Assembly (NCBI GenBank): GCA_001464765.1
Contig: LNDV01000014.1
Span: 89,584 to 153,583, forward strand
Origin: Betaproteobacteria bacterium Ga0077526
Lineage (GTDB): Bacteria > Pseudomonadota > Gammaproteobacteria > Burkholderiales > Ga0077523
Direction: 5' to 3'
DNA: 64,000 nt
Each line of letters opens with the position of its first letter. Position 1 is the stretch's first letter. The notes under the pieces are model-generated. The model saw only the letters and a program-made list of their open reading frames with translations, had not been told where the DNA came from and did not search any database. The position numbers and the translations under genes are program-made. Positions 18,037 through 26,213 of the stretch are shown here, piece by piece.

Positions 18037-19269
18037 GTGAATGCTTCGTCCGCCCTTCCTCTGACATCCGCCCGCGAACGGCTGATCCTGCTGCTGCTCG
18101 CCGGCGTCCAGTTCACCCATATCGTGGACTTCATGGTGCTGATGCCGCTCGGGCCGCAGCTCATGCGGCGCATGGGTGTCACGGCCGGCGAGTTCGGCCT
18201 GCTGGTGTCCGCGTATACCTTCGGCGCCGCGGCGAGCGCGCTGCTCGCCGCGTTCCACATCGACCGCTTCGATCGCAAGCACGCGCTTCTGGTCATCTAT
18301 GCCGGATTCGTCATCGCAACGGGACTGTGCGCCGTGGCGCCGACGTTCGGAACTCTGCTCGCCGCGCGCATCGTCTCCGGCATCTTCGGCGGCATCGCCG
18401 GGGCGGTGGTGTTCGCCATCGTCGGCGATCTCGTGCCGGATGAGCGCCGGGGCGCGGCCACCGGCATCATCTCCATGGGGTTTCCGCTGTCTGCGATCGC
18501 CGGGGTGCCTGCCGGCCTGCTCATCGGCGGTGCGTTCGGATGGCGGGTCACCTTCGCCGCCGTCGCCGGGATCGCAGCGATCTTCTGGGTGCTGGCGAAA
18601 CTCTGGCTGCCGCCCCTCGATCGGCACCGGCACGGCGAAGTCCAGGGCCAGACGCTCGCGAGCCGCTTCGGCGCCGTCTTCGGCGACCCGAATCACCGCA
18701 ACGCCTTCGTGCTCGGCGCGATTCTGATGTTCGCGAGCTTCCTCGTCATTCCCTTCATCAGTCCGTACATGGTCGGCAACGTCGGACTCACGGAAGGCGA
18801 TCTGCCGCTGCTCTACCTCTGCGGCGGCACGGCCACCCTGGTGAGCGCCCAGTTCATCGGCCGGCAGGCCGACAGGCGCGGGAAGGTGCGCGTGTTCCGA
18901 TGGGTGGCGGCGCTGTCGATCGTGCCGCTCCTGGTGACGACCAATCTTCCGCCGGTGCCCGTGCCCATGGCGATCGCAGCAAGCATGATGTTCATGGTGC
19001 TGGTGTCGGGACGCTTCGTGCCCGCGATGGCGCTGATCAACGGCGCGGCCTTGCCACGCGTGCGCGGCGCCTTCCTGGTATTCAACAGCGCGCTACAGCA
19101 GCTCGCAACGGGAGTCGCGTCGGTGGTCGCCGGCAGCATCCTCGGCAGCGAGGGCGGTCGGCTGACACACTACTGGGTCGTGGGCCTGATCGCTGTAGCG
19201 GCGACTCTGGCCGGGATCGTTCTGGCGGGACGGGTGCAGATCCGCGATGCGGTGAGCCCGCAGAAGTGA
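18037..19269 (+). CDS. MFS transporter (drug/metabolite exporter type)
   Basis: The 410-residue protein has about twelve membrane helices and the major-facilitator loop motif between helices 2 and 3 (D-R-F-D-R-K). It resembles the AraJ/YdhP-type exporters with a short N-terminus. The GTG start at 18037 is chosen because it directly precedes the first helix region. It follows the LLM gene by 67 bases on the same strand and might export its product or substrate. Specificity is unknown. Confidence 0.88.
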   Translation: MNASSALPLTSARERLILLLLAGVQFTHIVDFMVLMPLGPQLMRRMGVTAGEFGLLVSAYTFGAAASALLAAFHIDRFDRKHALLVIYAGFVIATGLCAVAPTFGTLLAARIVSGIFGGIAGAVVFAIVGDLVPDERRGAATGIISMGFPLSAIAGVPAGLLIGGAFGWRVTFAAVAGIAAIFWVLAKLWLPPLDRHRHGEVQGQTLASRFGAVFGDPNHRNAFVLGAILMFASFLVIPFISPYMVGNVGLTEGDLPLLYLCGGTATLVSAQFIGRQADRRGKVRVFRWVAALSIVPLLVTTNLPPVPVPMAIAASMMFMVLVSGRFVPAMALINGAALPRVRGAFLVFNSALQQLATGVASVVAGSILGSEGGRLTHYWVVGLIAVAATLAGIVLAGRVQIRDAVSPQK

Positions 19270-19309
19270 ACGGTGCGGCCGGGGCGACCGCACCGCATGA
19301 CAGTGCGAC

Positions 19310-20032
19310 TCAGAACCGGAGACCGAGCTTTGCGCCGAAGGACGTGGCCTCGCCGGTGCGGTCGGCTTCGACGGAAAGATTGAGCAGCAGGACGCTCATG
19401 TTCACCCCGACGAACACCTTGTTGAGCCCGAAACTCTCCTCCGCCAGACCGGCGATGCCGTTGGGCGTGGTCTTCACCCACACCCGGCCGACACCGCCGT
19501 AGGGTGTGAAATTGAGCAGCCCCTTGGATATCGAGAGATCGATCCCCTTGGTGTCGAGATCCAGCTGGTTCACGCCGTTCAGCCTCGTGTAGCTGCCGCG
19601 GATCGCGATTGCCGGGAGCGCCACATTGCCCGCAAGGATCGCGTAGCGCAGCTCGCCGCCGTAGAAGCGGATGTTCGAGTTCGGAATCATGCCGGCCATC
19701 AGGCCGACGTCGATGTCGAACGGCAGACCCTTGTGCACACGCAGCGTGGGAACGGGCAGATAGCTGGGCAGATTGCCGTTGCCCGTGGCGATGTCGAAGA
19801 TGCCGGAGTTCTTGAGACTGGTCCCCGTGACCGCCACACCCACATCGAAGCCGGTGATGCCGAGCGGCTCGGCCGGCGTGAGCGGCTTGTAGGACAGGGC
19901 GGCGCCGAGATCCTCGGACAACAGACGGAACTGCCTCTGGCTCAGCAGCTGGATGGAATCGAGATCAGCCGCTTGCGCACCGCCGGTGACGACGGCGAGA
20001 GCCGCGAGCAGGGAGCGGAATACCTTCATCAT
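19310..20032 (-). CDS. Exported beta-barrel-like protein of unknown function
   Basis: The 240-residue product has a signal peptide (cleavage near A-Q-A-A, about residue 22). The rest alternates amphipathic strands with aromatic ends and finishes with ...F-G-A-K-L-G-L-R-F, a terminal phenylalanine typical of outer-membrane barrels. It resembles the DUF6588-like family in spirit, but I would not assign it. GAGGTGG precedes two adjacent ATG codons (20032 and 20029). Location in the outer membrane is inferred. Confidence 0.65.
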   Translation of the reverse strand: MMKVFRSLLAALAVVTGGAQAADLDSIQLLSQRQFRLLSEDLGAALSYKPLTPAEPLGITGFDVGVAVTGTSLKNSGIFDIATGNGNLPSYLPVPTLRVHKGLPFDIDVGLMAGMIPNSNIRFYGGELRYAILAGNVALPAIAIRGSYTRLNGVNQLDLDTKGIDLSISKGLLNFTPYGGVGRVWVKTTPNGIAGLAEESFGLNKVFVGVNMSVLLLNLSVEADRTGEATSFGAKLGLRF

Positions 20033-20088
20033 GACCACCTCACTGTTCGGAAACGAGGTGACGATACCAGATTGCCGGAGCGCTCTTC

Positions 20089-20928
20089 TCAGATGTCATC
20101 GGACAGCCGCGGAACCAGCCGGAAGTCCTCGCCGTGACCGATAGTGAAGTCGTTGCCGGCGCGATCCTGCCCGCGCACCAGCCAGAGGGGCCGGCGGCTG
20201 AAACTGAAACTCACGCCAGCCTGGTCCTGCCGCTCGTCGATGCCGCGGTCGAACAGCGACGTCGCGGGCAGGAAGCGGATCACGAAGCCGGCGCGGCGCC
20301 GAGCTGAACGATTGGGCCCGGAGCCGTGCACGAGAAAGACATCGTGCAGCGAATACTGGCCCGCTTCCAGGCAGTCGTCTCGCGCCGTGGAGTCATCGAA
20401 CGTGGCGGGGTCCACCTCCTCGTGGAGGACGAGGTTGACGCCCTCCCGATGGCGGTGGCGATAGAGGCTGCCGGAACGATGGGAACCCGGCAGATAGCGC
20501 ATGCAGCCGTTCTCGGCATCGACATCGTCGAGAGCGATCCAGACGGAGCAGGTTGCGATCGGGCGGATCGGCCAGTAGCGGCCATCCTGGTGCCACGGCA
20601 CCTCGCGCCCTGTGGCGGCGGGCTTGCAGAAGACCTGGCTGCCCCACAGCACGACATCGGGTCCGATGAGTTGCGATACCTGATCGACGATCGCCGGGAT
20701 GGTGGCGAACTCGAACCACCGAGACGCCGCGGCGGCATCGTGGCGAGCGCCGTTGGGGATATGGGGACAGATCAGGCTTTCGGGGGTGACATCCGCGTTG
20801 TCGCGCAGCAGCTTGTCCAGCGCGTCGCGCATCGCGCCCAGCGTATCGGAGTCCAATCGGGCCGGCGACACGACCAGCCCGTCCTCGCGATAGATCCCGA
20901 TGTGTTCTTCCGTCAAGGCAGTGCCCAT
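20089..20928 (-). CDS. Phytanoyl-CoA dioxygenase (PhyH) family oxygenase 3
   Basis: The 279-residue product has the PhyH iron site: P-W-H-Q-D (about residues 112-114) and L-V-H-G-S-G-P-N (about residue 199), followed by an R-R-R-A-G-F-V-I-R block for 2-oxoglutarate. The start at 20928 has GGGAGGAAC upstream and is preferred over 20967. Unlike the two PhyH genes near 6-8.8 kb it has no catabolic neighbours; the flanking genes are a beta-barrel protein and a glutathione transferase. The substrate is unknown. Confidence 0.86.
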   Translation of the reverse strand: MGTALTEEHIGIYREDGLVVSPARLDSDTLGAMRDALDKLLRDNADVTPESLICPHIPNGARHDAAAASRWFEFATIPAIVDQVSQLIGPDVVLWGSQVFCKPAATGREVPWHQDGRYWPIRPIATCSVWIALDDVDAENGCMRYLPGSHRSGSLYRHRHREGVNLVLHEEVDPATFDDSTARDDCLEAGQYSLHDVFLVHGSGPNRSARRRAGFVIRFLPATSLFDRGIDERQDQAGVSFSFSRRPLWLVRGQDRAGNDFTIGHGEDFRLVPRLSDDI

Positions 20929-21046
20929 GTGTTCCTCCCGCAAGTGCAAGGGCGGAACGCGCGTCACGGTGGTTGTCCGACCCGCGCGCCCATGCGATTC
21001 TTTCGTTTCCCCGAGACTAACACTGGTCCTTCCGGAGGACTAAGCC

Positions 21047-21718
21047 ATGCCCCGCCTGAAACTCGTCATCGCCAACAAGAACTACTCGTCGTGGTCCATG
21101 CGACCCTGGGTGCTGCTCACCCAAGCCGGCATCGCGTTCGAGGAAGTGCTGCTGCCCTTCGCCCAGGATAACCGCGTGGAGGGCATCGCCCCCTACTCCC
21201 CGACCGGCAAGGTGCCCGTTCTCATGATCGGCGACGAGCCCGTCTGGGATTCCCTCGCGATCTGCGAGACCGTGGCGGAGATGTTTCCGGACAGAAGGCT
21301 CTGGCCGGACGACCCGACGGCACGACACCATGCGCGAAGCGCCAGTGCGGAGATGCATTCGGGCTTCCAGGAGATGCGCCGGCAGATGCCGATGAACCTG
21401 CGCACGTCGCACCCGGGCAAAGGGCGCACGCCCGGCTCGGAACGCGACATCGCGCGCATCGTCGCGCTGTGGGAGGACTGCCGAGCCCGATTCGGAAGCG
21501 GCGGCAACATGCTCTTCGGGCGCTTCTCCTGCGCCGATGCCATGTTCGCGCCGGTAGCCACCCGGTTCCGGACCTACGATGTCTCGCTGCCACCGGTCGC
21601 GAGGGCCTATTGCGACGCTCTGCTGGCCCTGCCGTCCGTCGCTGCCTGGTGCGAAGCCGGCCGTCGGGAGACGGCGTTCGTCGCGGCGGACGAGCCTTAC
21701 GCGCAGCCGCCTGGGTGA
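21047..21718 (+). CDS. Glutathione S-transferase family protein
   Basis: The 223-residue product has a thioredoxin-like N-terminal domain (N-Y-S-S-W-S-M-R-P, about residues 11-19, giving the serine that activates glutathione; S-P-T-G-K-V-P-V-L with the cis-proline; D-S-L-A-I-C-E-T for the gamma-glutamyl group) and a helical C-terminal domain. This arrangement fits zeta- or HCCA-like bacterial transferases. It is a single gene with a GGAGGA ribosome site, and a repeat island begins immediately after the stop. Confidence 0.92.
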   Translation: MPRLKLVIANKNYSSWSMRPWVLLTQAGIAFEEVLLPFAQDNRVEGIAPYSPTGKVPVLMIGDEPVWDSLAICETVAEMFPDRRLWPDDPTARHHARSASAEMHSGFQEMRRQMPMNLRTSHPGKGRTPGSERDIARIVALWEDCRARFGSGGNMLFGRFSCADAMFAPVATRFRTYDVSLPPVARAYCDALLALPSVAAWCEAGRRETAFVAADEPYAQPPG

Positions 21719-21955
21719 CTGGAGAGGTGGAAATGTGAAGGTGTGAAGGTGTGAAGGTGTGAAGGCGTGAAGGCGTGAAGATGGGAAGGGGGAAGGGGGA
21801 AGTAAGCCATCCACTCCTCTGTCTCCTCTCCTTGAAGGAGAGGAGGACCTGCTGCTGGCGGCACTGCCCCCGGAGTCGCGCCTGCGGCGCTCGTCCGGGC
21901 TACGTGGCACACGCCGTAGCGGGCAAGAACCCCTGCCCCTCGACGAAGCCGCCAA
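21719..21955. repeat. Composite repeat island A (GTGTGAAG tandem, hairpin, REP palindrome)
   Basis: There are three parts. At 21733-21780 an 8-base unit (GTGTGAAG and one-base variants) is repeated six times, followed by polypurine sequence. At 21825-21843 there is a perfect palindrome CCTCTCCTT-G-AAGGAGAGG. At 21867-21904 there is an imperfect palindrome from CCCCGGAGTCGC to GTCCGGGCTACG. The same three parts occur at 46883-47099. It fills the gap between the glutathione transferase gene and cysE and contains no gene. Confidence 0.8.
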
Positions 21956-22744
21956 TCAGTCGGGATCGATATCCTGCTTCATGTCGAAGGCCGGGGTCTC
22001 GGAGTGCACGGAACCGACCTGCACCGCGGGCACACCCGCGACGGTCGTATGCGGTGGCACGGACTTGAGTACGACGCTGCCAGCCGCGACCTTCGAGCCC
22101 TCGCCCACTTCGATGTTGCCGAGGATCTTCGCGCCGGCACCGATCATCACGCCCCGGCGGATCTTCGGATGGCGGTCACCCGTCTCCTTGCCCGTTCCGC
22201 CCAGGGTCACCGACTGGAGGATGGACACATCGTCCTCCACCACGCTCGTCTCGCCGATCACCAGGCCGATGCCGTGGTCCATGAACACGCCGCGACCAAT
22301 ACGCGCCGCGGGATGGATGTCGATCGCCAGGGAGTCCGCGACACGGCTCTGCAGAAATCGCGCGACACCGCGCCGGCCATCCATCCACAGCGCGTGGGCG
22401 ACGCGGTGCGCCTGCAGCCCCTTGAACCCCTTGTAGTAAAGGAACGGCACCAGTGCGCATTCCGAGGCCGGGTCCCGGGTGATGACCGCCTTGAGGTCGT
22501 GGAGGCTGCAGGTCGCGATCTCGGGATGGCGGGTGATCGTCTCGCCGATGAGGTCGTTCATGCCGGCGACGTTGAATACCTGGTTCGACAGGCTGGAAGC
22601 GATGAGGTAGGCAAGCGCTTCCGGATAGCCGCGATGGCGCAGGATGAGATCGTAGAGATGGCCGGACAGGATCGGCTCGTGTTCGACCTGCTCGATGGCA
22701 GAGCGCTTGAGTTCGGACCAGATGTCCGCCTCGATCGGATTCAT
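21956..22744 (-). CDS. cysE: Serine O-acetyltransferase
   Basis: The 262-residue product has the CysE layout: an N-terminal helical domain (about residues 1-140) and a left-handed beta-helix of hexapeptide repeats (about 145-245). The active-site segment M-D-H-G-I-G-L-V-I-G-E-T carries the catalytic histidine and aspartate. The enzyme acetylates serine for cysteine synthesis and is feedback-inhibited by cysteine in relatives; the C-terminal tail after residue 245 (S-V-H-S-E-T...) ends in ...D-I-D-P-D. A large hairpin lies upstream at 22855-22888. Confidence 0.93.
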   Translation of the reverse strand: MNPIEADIWSELKRSAIEQVEHEPILSGHLYDLILRHRGYPEALAYLIASSLSNQVFNVAGMNDLIGETITRHPEIATCSLHDLKAVITRDPASECALVPFLYYKGFKGLQAHRVAHALWMDGRRGVARFLQSRVADSLAIDIHPAARIGRGVFMDHGIGLVIGETSVVEDDVSILQSVTLGGTGKETGDRHPKIRRGVMIGAGAKILGNIEVGEGSKVAAGSVVLKSVPPHTTVAGVPAVQVGSVHSETPAFDMKQDIDPD

Positions 22745-22854
22745 TCGGATTCCCCCGGGTGCTCACGGCGACGCGTGCGATCGCCGCATGGATTAGCCTG
22801 CGATTCTAGCTCGACCGGACGCAGGGCGAACTTGGGCTTCGGGGGAAAGCCTCG

Positions 22855-22888
22855 GCGCGCCGGGCCCCTTGCGGGGTGGCCGGCGCGC
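22855..22888. promoter_or_regulatory. Strong GC hairpin upstream of cysE
   Basis: A perfect 9-base outer stem GCGCGCCGG / CCGGCGCGC encloses a second small stem CCCC-TTGC-GGGG. It lies 111 bases before the cysE start and 61 bases after the end of the HD gene, both of which are read leftwards. It may end the HD transcript or act in the cysE leader. There is no T-tract. Confidence 0.5.
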
Positions 22889-22948
22889 TCCGGCAGGTCT
22901 CCGCTTTTTGAGAGCGGTGCGGGCGGGTCTGGCTAGGCCAGGGTACTG

Positions 22949-23557
22949 CTACTGGAACCGGGCATCCTCTTCGTCGAAGAGGTACTCGAGTGTGGCGTGG
23001 GTACCGCGAAGTTCCTCGACGATGGCCTTGATCGCCATGCGCGAGGTAACGGTGCGGGTTTCGTCGGTCCCGTCGAAGTCGCGGCCGATGTCCCGGATGG
23101 CGACGATCTGCTCGGCGAGACGGATGAGTTTTGCGCGATGGCTCTGCGACGCGGCACCGTGCAGTCGCACTGGCGGGCGATCCTTGAGCGTGTCGCTGTC
23201 GTCTTCCGTGAGCTCGGCGACGACGTCGGCGAGCACGGGACCGAACTGGCGGCGAAGCTCCATGTAAGAGAGCTGTGTGTCGGCGATGGTGTCCTGGAGA
23301 ACGGCGGCGGCCAGCGTGACGTCGTCACTGATGCCCGCTTCGTTGCACAGCACGTGGACCAGTGCGATCGCGTGATCGACACCAGCGGAGGCAGCGTCCT
23401 TGCGCTTGCGGCGCGACTCGCGACGTCGGGTGGCGGCGACCGAGAGCGCCTCGATGAGCAGCGCGCACGGTTGCTGGCGGAACGGCACGACGCGTCGGGT
23501 GGTGATGGCTACGGTTGGGCCCCGATGCCCGGGCTCCACGGCAATTCTCTGCAGCAT
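22949..23557 (-). CDS. RelA/MESH1-type HD-domain protein with altered metal site
   Basis: The reading gives about 202 residues. Residues 33-200 follow the RelA-type HD fold of small (p)ppGpp hydrolases: a basic R-E-S-R-R-K-R-K segment, D-H-A-I-A-L, A-A-A-V-L, then L-Q-D-T-I-A-D-T. In active relatives the last motif is L-H-D-T-I-E-D-T, so the HD histidine is glutamine and the conserved glutamate is alanine here. This probably removes the manganese site and the hydrolase activity. The start is uncertain: ATG at 23557 has GGAAGA upstream, but the frame is open to 23674. Codon choice is less GC-biased than in neighbours. Confidence 0.6.
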   Translation of the reverse strand: MLQRIAVEPGHRGPTVAITTRRVVPFRQQPCALLIEALSVAATRRRESRRKRKDAASAGVDHAIALVHVLCNEAGISDDVTLAAAVLQDTIADTQLSYMELRRQFGPVLADVVAELTEDDSDTLKDRPPVRLHGAASQSHRAKLIRLAEQIVAIRDIGRDFDGTDETRTVTSRMAIKAIVEELRGTHATLEYLFDEEDARFQ

Positions 23558-23806
23558 GGCGAAGAGTCTTCCAAATGAGTTGGCATTGCCTGGACCGCTT
23601 GCCCGCGATGCCGCCCGATCGGGGCAGGTGACATCGAAACGAGGGATGCACGACCAGACTCTTGCCGCAGACACCCCGAAGGATGCCGGCGATGCCCCCT
23701 GTTTTGCAGGAACCGAGCCGACATCGCGAAGTACAGGCCGGTCAATGACTTGCGATCGAAGGCTCGCTACGCGAGACCACGTGCGTAAAGTTCACCGACA
23801 GTTTTC

Positions 23807-23923
23807 TTACCGAAGCTCCAGCAGCAGCACCGCTTCGCAATACTCGCCTCGGGGACATTCCTCCTCAGGATCGTATTTGGCTACCTCAGTTCCATGACAC
23901 CGATGCGATACCGTCGGTGGCAT
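23807..23923 (-). CDS. Possible 38-residue small protein or gene remnant
   Basis: From ATG 23923 to TAA 23807 the frame reads a short acidic peptide with three cysteines and segments V-A-K-Y-D-P-E-E-E-C and E-A-V-L-L-L-E-L-R. The composition looks coding, unlike the surrounding sequence, but there is no ribosome site at a normal distance (a GAGGGG lies about 18 bases upstream). It may be a genuine small protein or the tail of a decayed gene. No family is recognised. Confidence 0.3.
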   Translation of the reverse strand: MPPTVSHRCHGTEVAKYDPEEECPRGEYCEAVLLLELR

Positions 23924-24220
23924 CGTTCGGGACCGTATCAATCCCCTCGCAAAAAAGCTCTCGAGACAGTGGCTTCGGTGCTGTCAGCGCACACTGATTC
24001 TTGTACAGTCTGTTCGCTGCTCCCGCACGCAGCGAAGGAAGCCTCGCCGAGCCGTCCTCGCCCGCGACCTGTCTCAGAGTCGAGACAGATCACCCGTCGA
24101 CGACCGGTCCGGCGACCCGGTTCGCGATATGCCAATGGCGATTGGCGATTTCGCAACATCGAATCGGTTTGTCGGTGGTGGTGCAACCACTTCGAGTTTT
24201 CTCTCGCTGTGCAAAGACAA

Positions 24221-24245
24221 GACGATCGGCCATGGACCGATCGTC
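24221..24245. promoter_or_regulatory. Perfect 9-base inverted repeat upstream of the FeeM-like gene
   Basis: GACGATCGG and CCGATCGTC flank a 7-base centre. It lies about 120 bases before the FeeM-like start, a sensible place for a dimeric regulator or a leader hairpin. It is not followed by a T-tract, so it is unlikely to be a terminator. The binding protein is unknown. Confidence 0.4.
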
Positions 24246-24366
24246 GGCACGAGACCGTCACTCGCATGCCATGAACATGTGCCAAGAATGGAAGGGCCCG
24301 GACGCTCTGGCTTGAACCGTGCGTACCGGGCCTCGCGGCAGATAACCTTGGAAGAGGGAACGAAAC

Positions 24367-25176
24367 ATGATCCATCCATCGCGGTACCCCGGAGTGGGCA
24401 GTGACAGTCCTCAGTCGAATGGGTCCTGCGAGGCCTCGTTCTTCGAGCGAGTCTTCCGGGCCAGGGGCTCTGACATGTCGGAGAGGCGACCGAGTTCCAC
24501 CATCACCAGCACACCGGACGACGAAGTCCGCCTGCTGGGCGACGGCTCCGTGCAGGCATCCGTGGCCACCACACTGCCCGAACTGCTTGAAGCCGCTGAA
24601 CTCGTTCGCGAGCGCTATGAATGGCGCGGCTACGTGACCCGCTCGATCAAGGCGGACGCCGTCGACCGCGAGCACGAGGCGAGCACACTGGTCGCGCGCC
24701 AGCGCGGACTCATCGTCGGGACCATGACTCTCGGCTTCGACGGCCCCGCCGGTCTCTGGATCGACCACACCTATCCGGAAGAGATTGCGAGAGCGCGTGC
24801 CCGTGGCCGCGTGCTTTGCGAACTCACGCGCCTCGCAGTGACGCCAAACAGCGACAGCCGCAAGATCCTGTCGTCGATGTTCGGGCTCGCCTATCAGGTG
24901 GGCCGCCTGCAGCACGGCACGACCGACCTCTACATCGAAGTGAATCCCCGCCACGCCCCGGTGTATCGGAAGCTGCTGGGCTTCAAGGTCGCTTCCGACG
25001 TCCGCGTCTGCGGCCGCGTGCGCGCGCCGGCAGTGCTGCTCCACCTCGATATCGAGCAGCTCGACGAGTGCGTCTCGCAGTTCGCAGGCGCCGCGTTCCC
25101 GGCGTTGGCCGCCCGACCGACGCAACGCCCTGCCGCAGTGTTGCCGATCGACGACACGGCTCTGCGCGCCGCCTGA
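24367..25176 (+). CDS. FeeM-like long-chain N-acyl amino acid synthase (GNAT-type acyltransferase)
   Basis: The product is 269 residues from ATG 24367, which has GGAAGAGGG upstream; ATG 24475 is an alternative. The core (about residues 70-215) matches the FeeM catalytic domain related to autoinducer synthases: A-x-E-L-V-R-E-R-Y near the start, a glycine-rich G-T-M-T-L-G-F strand, E-L-T-R-L-A-V, and Y-I-E-V-N-P-R-H near residue 200, where the acyl-binding GNAT fold closes. FeeM transfers a fatty acyl chain from acyl carrier protein to tyrosine or other amino acids. No exosortase or PEP-CTERM gene is adjacent. It stands alone behind the structured region 23558-24366. Confidence 0.78.
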   Translation: MIHPSRYPGVGSDSPQSNGSCEASFFERVFRARGSDMSERRPSSTITSTPDDEVRLLGDGSVQASVATTLPELLEAAELVRERYEWRGYVTRSIKADAVDREHEASTLVARQRGLIVGTMTLGFDGPAGLWIDHTYPEEIARARARGRVLCELTRLAVTPNSDSRKILSSMFGLAYQVGRLQHGTTDLYIEVNPRHAPVYRKLLGFKVASDVRVCGRVRAPAVLLHLDIEQLDECVSQFAGAAFPALAARPTQRPAAVLPIDDTALRAA

Positions 25177-25243
25177 TGTACGCCAGCGCACGGACGGCGC
25201 AGCTACGCGCCGTCCGCTTCCCTCCGGAAACGTCCGGAACCCC

Positions 25244-26119
25244 TCAGCTCTTCCCGCCGCTGATTCTCTCGGCGATCGCGAGCATCCGGTAGTAGGACCG
25301 CACGACCGGCAGCTCGATCAGTTCGTTGTCGACGACCACCAGTCCGGTGGTGCTCTGCTCGAACGCCGCGCACACCTTCCTGGCCTTATGGATCTGCGCC
25401 TCGGTGGGCGTGAAGGCGCCGTGGATCGGGCCGAGCTGTGACGGGTGGATGGAAGCCTTCCCCGTGAATCCCAGCCGCGCGCAGCCCTCCGCTTCCGCCC
25501 GAAGTCCATCCGGGTCGTCCAGGTTCAGGAACGGCACGTCCAGCAGATCGATCCCCGCCGACGCAGCGGCGTGCACCAGCCGGGACCGCGCGTAGAGCAA
25601 CGGCTCCCAGGCCTTGACGCAACGGAGATCCGCCGACATGTCCACCGCCCCGAGGATCATCGAATCGATCCGGGGGCTCGCCTTCGCGATCTCCACGGCC
25701 CGTTCAAGGCCCTGGTTGGTTTCGATGATCACGCAGAAGCGGATGGTGCGCGCCGGGCCGGTGGACAGCAGCGTATCGATCAGATGCACCTCCTCGGCCG
25801 ACCGGATCTTCGGAATCATGATCGCGTCCGGCGGAGCCTCGCATTCGATCAGCGCCTGAAGGTCCTTGAGCCCGTGGTAGGTCGACAGCCCGTTGATCCG
25901 GACCATCTGTTCCACATGCGGATGGCTGCGACTGCGAAACAGAGGCAGCGTCGCGGCACGCCCCTCGTCCTTGCGATCCAGCGTCACCGCGTCCTCCATA
26001 TCGATGCAGACGATGTCCGCCCCGGTATCGAGTGCCTTCAGGAAGCGGTCGGGGCGCAGCGCGGGAACGAACAGCAGGCTGCGGCGCGGTCTGGGATTCG
26101 GCTGGGGGGATGCGGTCAC
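25244..26119 (-). CDS. CoA ester lyase (HpcH/HpaI, citrate-lyase beta type)
   Basis: The 291-residue product has the family opening R-R-S-L-L-F-V-P, then D-x-V-C-I-D-M-E-D-A-V with the metal-binding acidic residues, and the later G-K-A-S-I-H-P-S-Q segment. Relatives cleave malyl-CoA, citramalyl-CoA or similar esters. The GTG start at 26119 is chosen because GAGGAGACCC lies just upstream; the frame continues to 26284 over the divergent gene's leader. It is divergent from the dehydratase at 26214 and probably shares a control region with it. Confidence 0.88.
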   Translation of the reverse strand: MTASPQPNPRPRRSLLFVPALRPDRFLKALDTGADIVCIDMEDAVTLDRKDEGRAATLPLFRSRSHPHVEQMVRINGLSTYHGLKDLQALIECEAPPDAIMIPKIRSAEEVHLIDTLLSTGPARTIRFCVIIETNQGLERAVEIAKASPRIDSMILGAVDMSADLRCVKAWEPLLYARSRLVHAAASAGIDLLDVPFLNLDDPDGLRAEAEGCARLGFTGKASIHPSQLGPIHGAFTPTEAQIHKARKVCAAFEQSTTGLVVVDNELIELPVVRSYYRMLAIAERISGGKS

Positions 26120-26213
26120 GGCGGGTCTCCTCGATAGAGTGGACCCGCATGCTACCGCCAACGCCGCGGCCGCACTTGACGGTAAACTCTCGCCGGTCAA
26201 AGGGGGAGGACAC

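Larger units (their letters stand above)
23558..24366. other. Gene-poor 0.8-kb region rich in inverted repeats
   Basis: No convincing long gene is present on either strand, and the region is visibly less GC-rich than its surroundings. It contains several perfect inverted repeats: CTGTCTC / GAGACAG at 24069-24088, GCCAAT / ATTGGC near 24131-24146, GTGGT / ACCAC near 24177-24189 and GACGATCGG / CCGATCGTC at 24221-24245. A short coding-like frame is at 23807-23923. It separates the HD gene from the FeeM-like gene and could be the latter's control region, a long leader or the remnant of a lost gene. Confidence 0.55.

Noticed and set aside
23400..23897. A 165-codon frame in the gene-poor region before the FeeM-like gene
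   Set aside because: Serine- and arginine-rich translation, no motif and no ribosome site, and it crosses the HD gene on the other strand.
24069..24088. CTGTCTC-N6-GAGACAG considered as a LexA (SOS) box
   Set aside because: The spacing between CTGT and ACAG is 12 rather than 8 bases, so it does not match known LexA sites.
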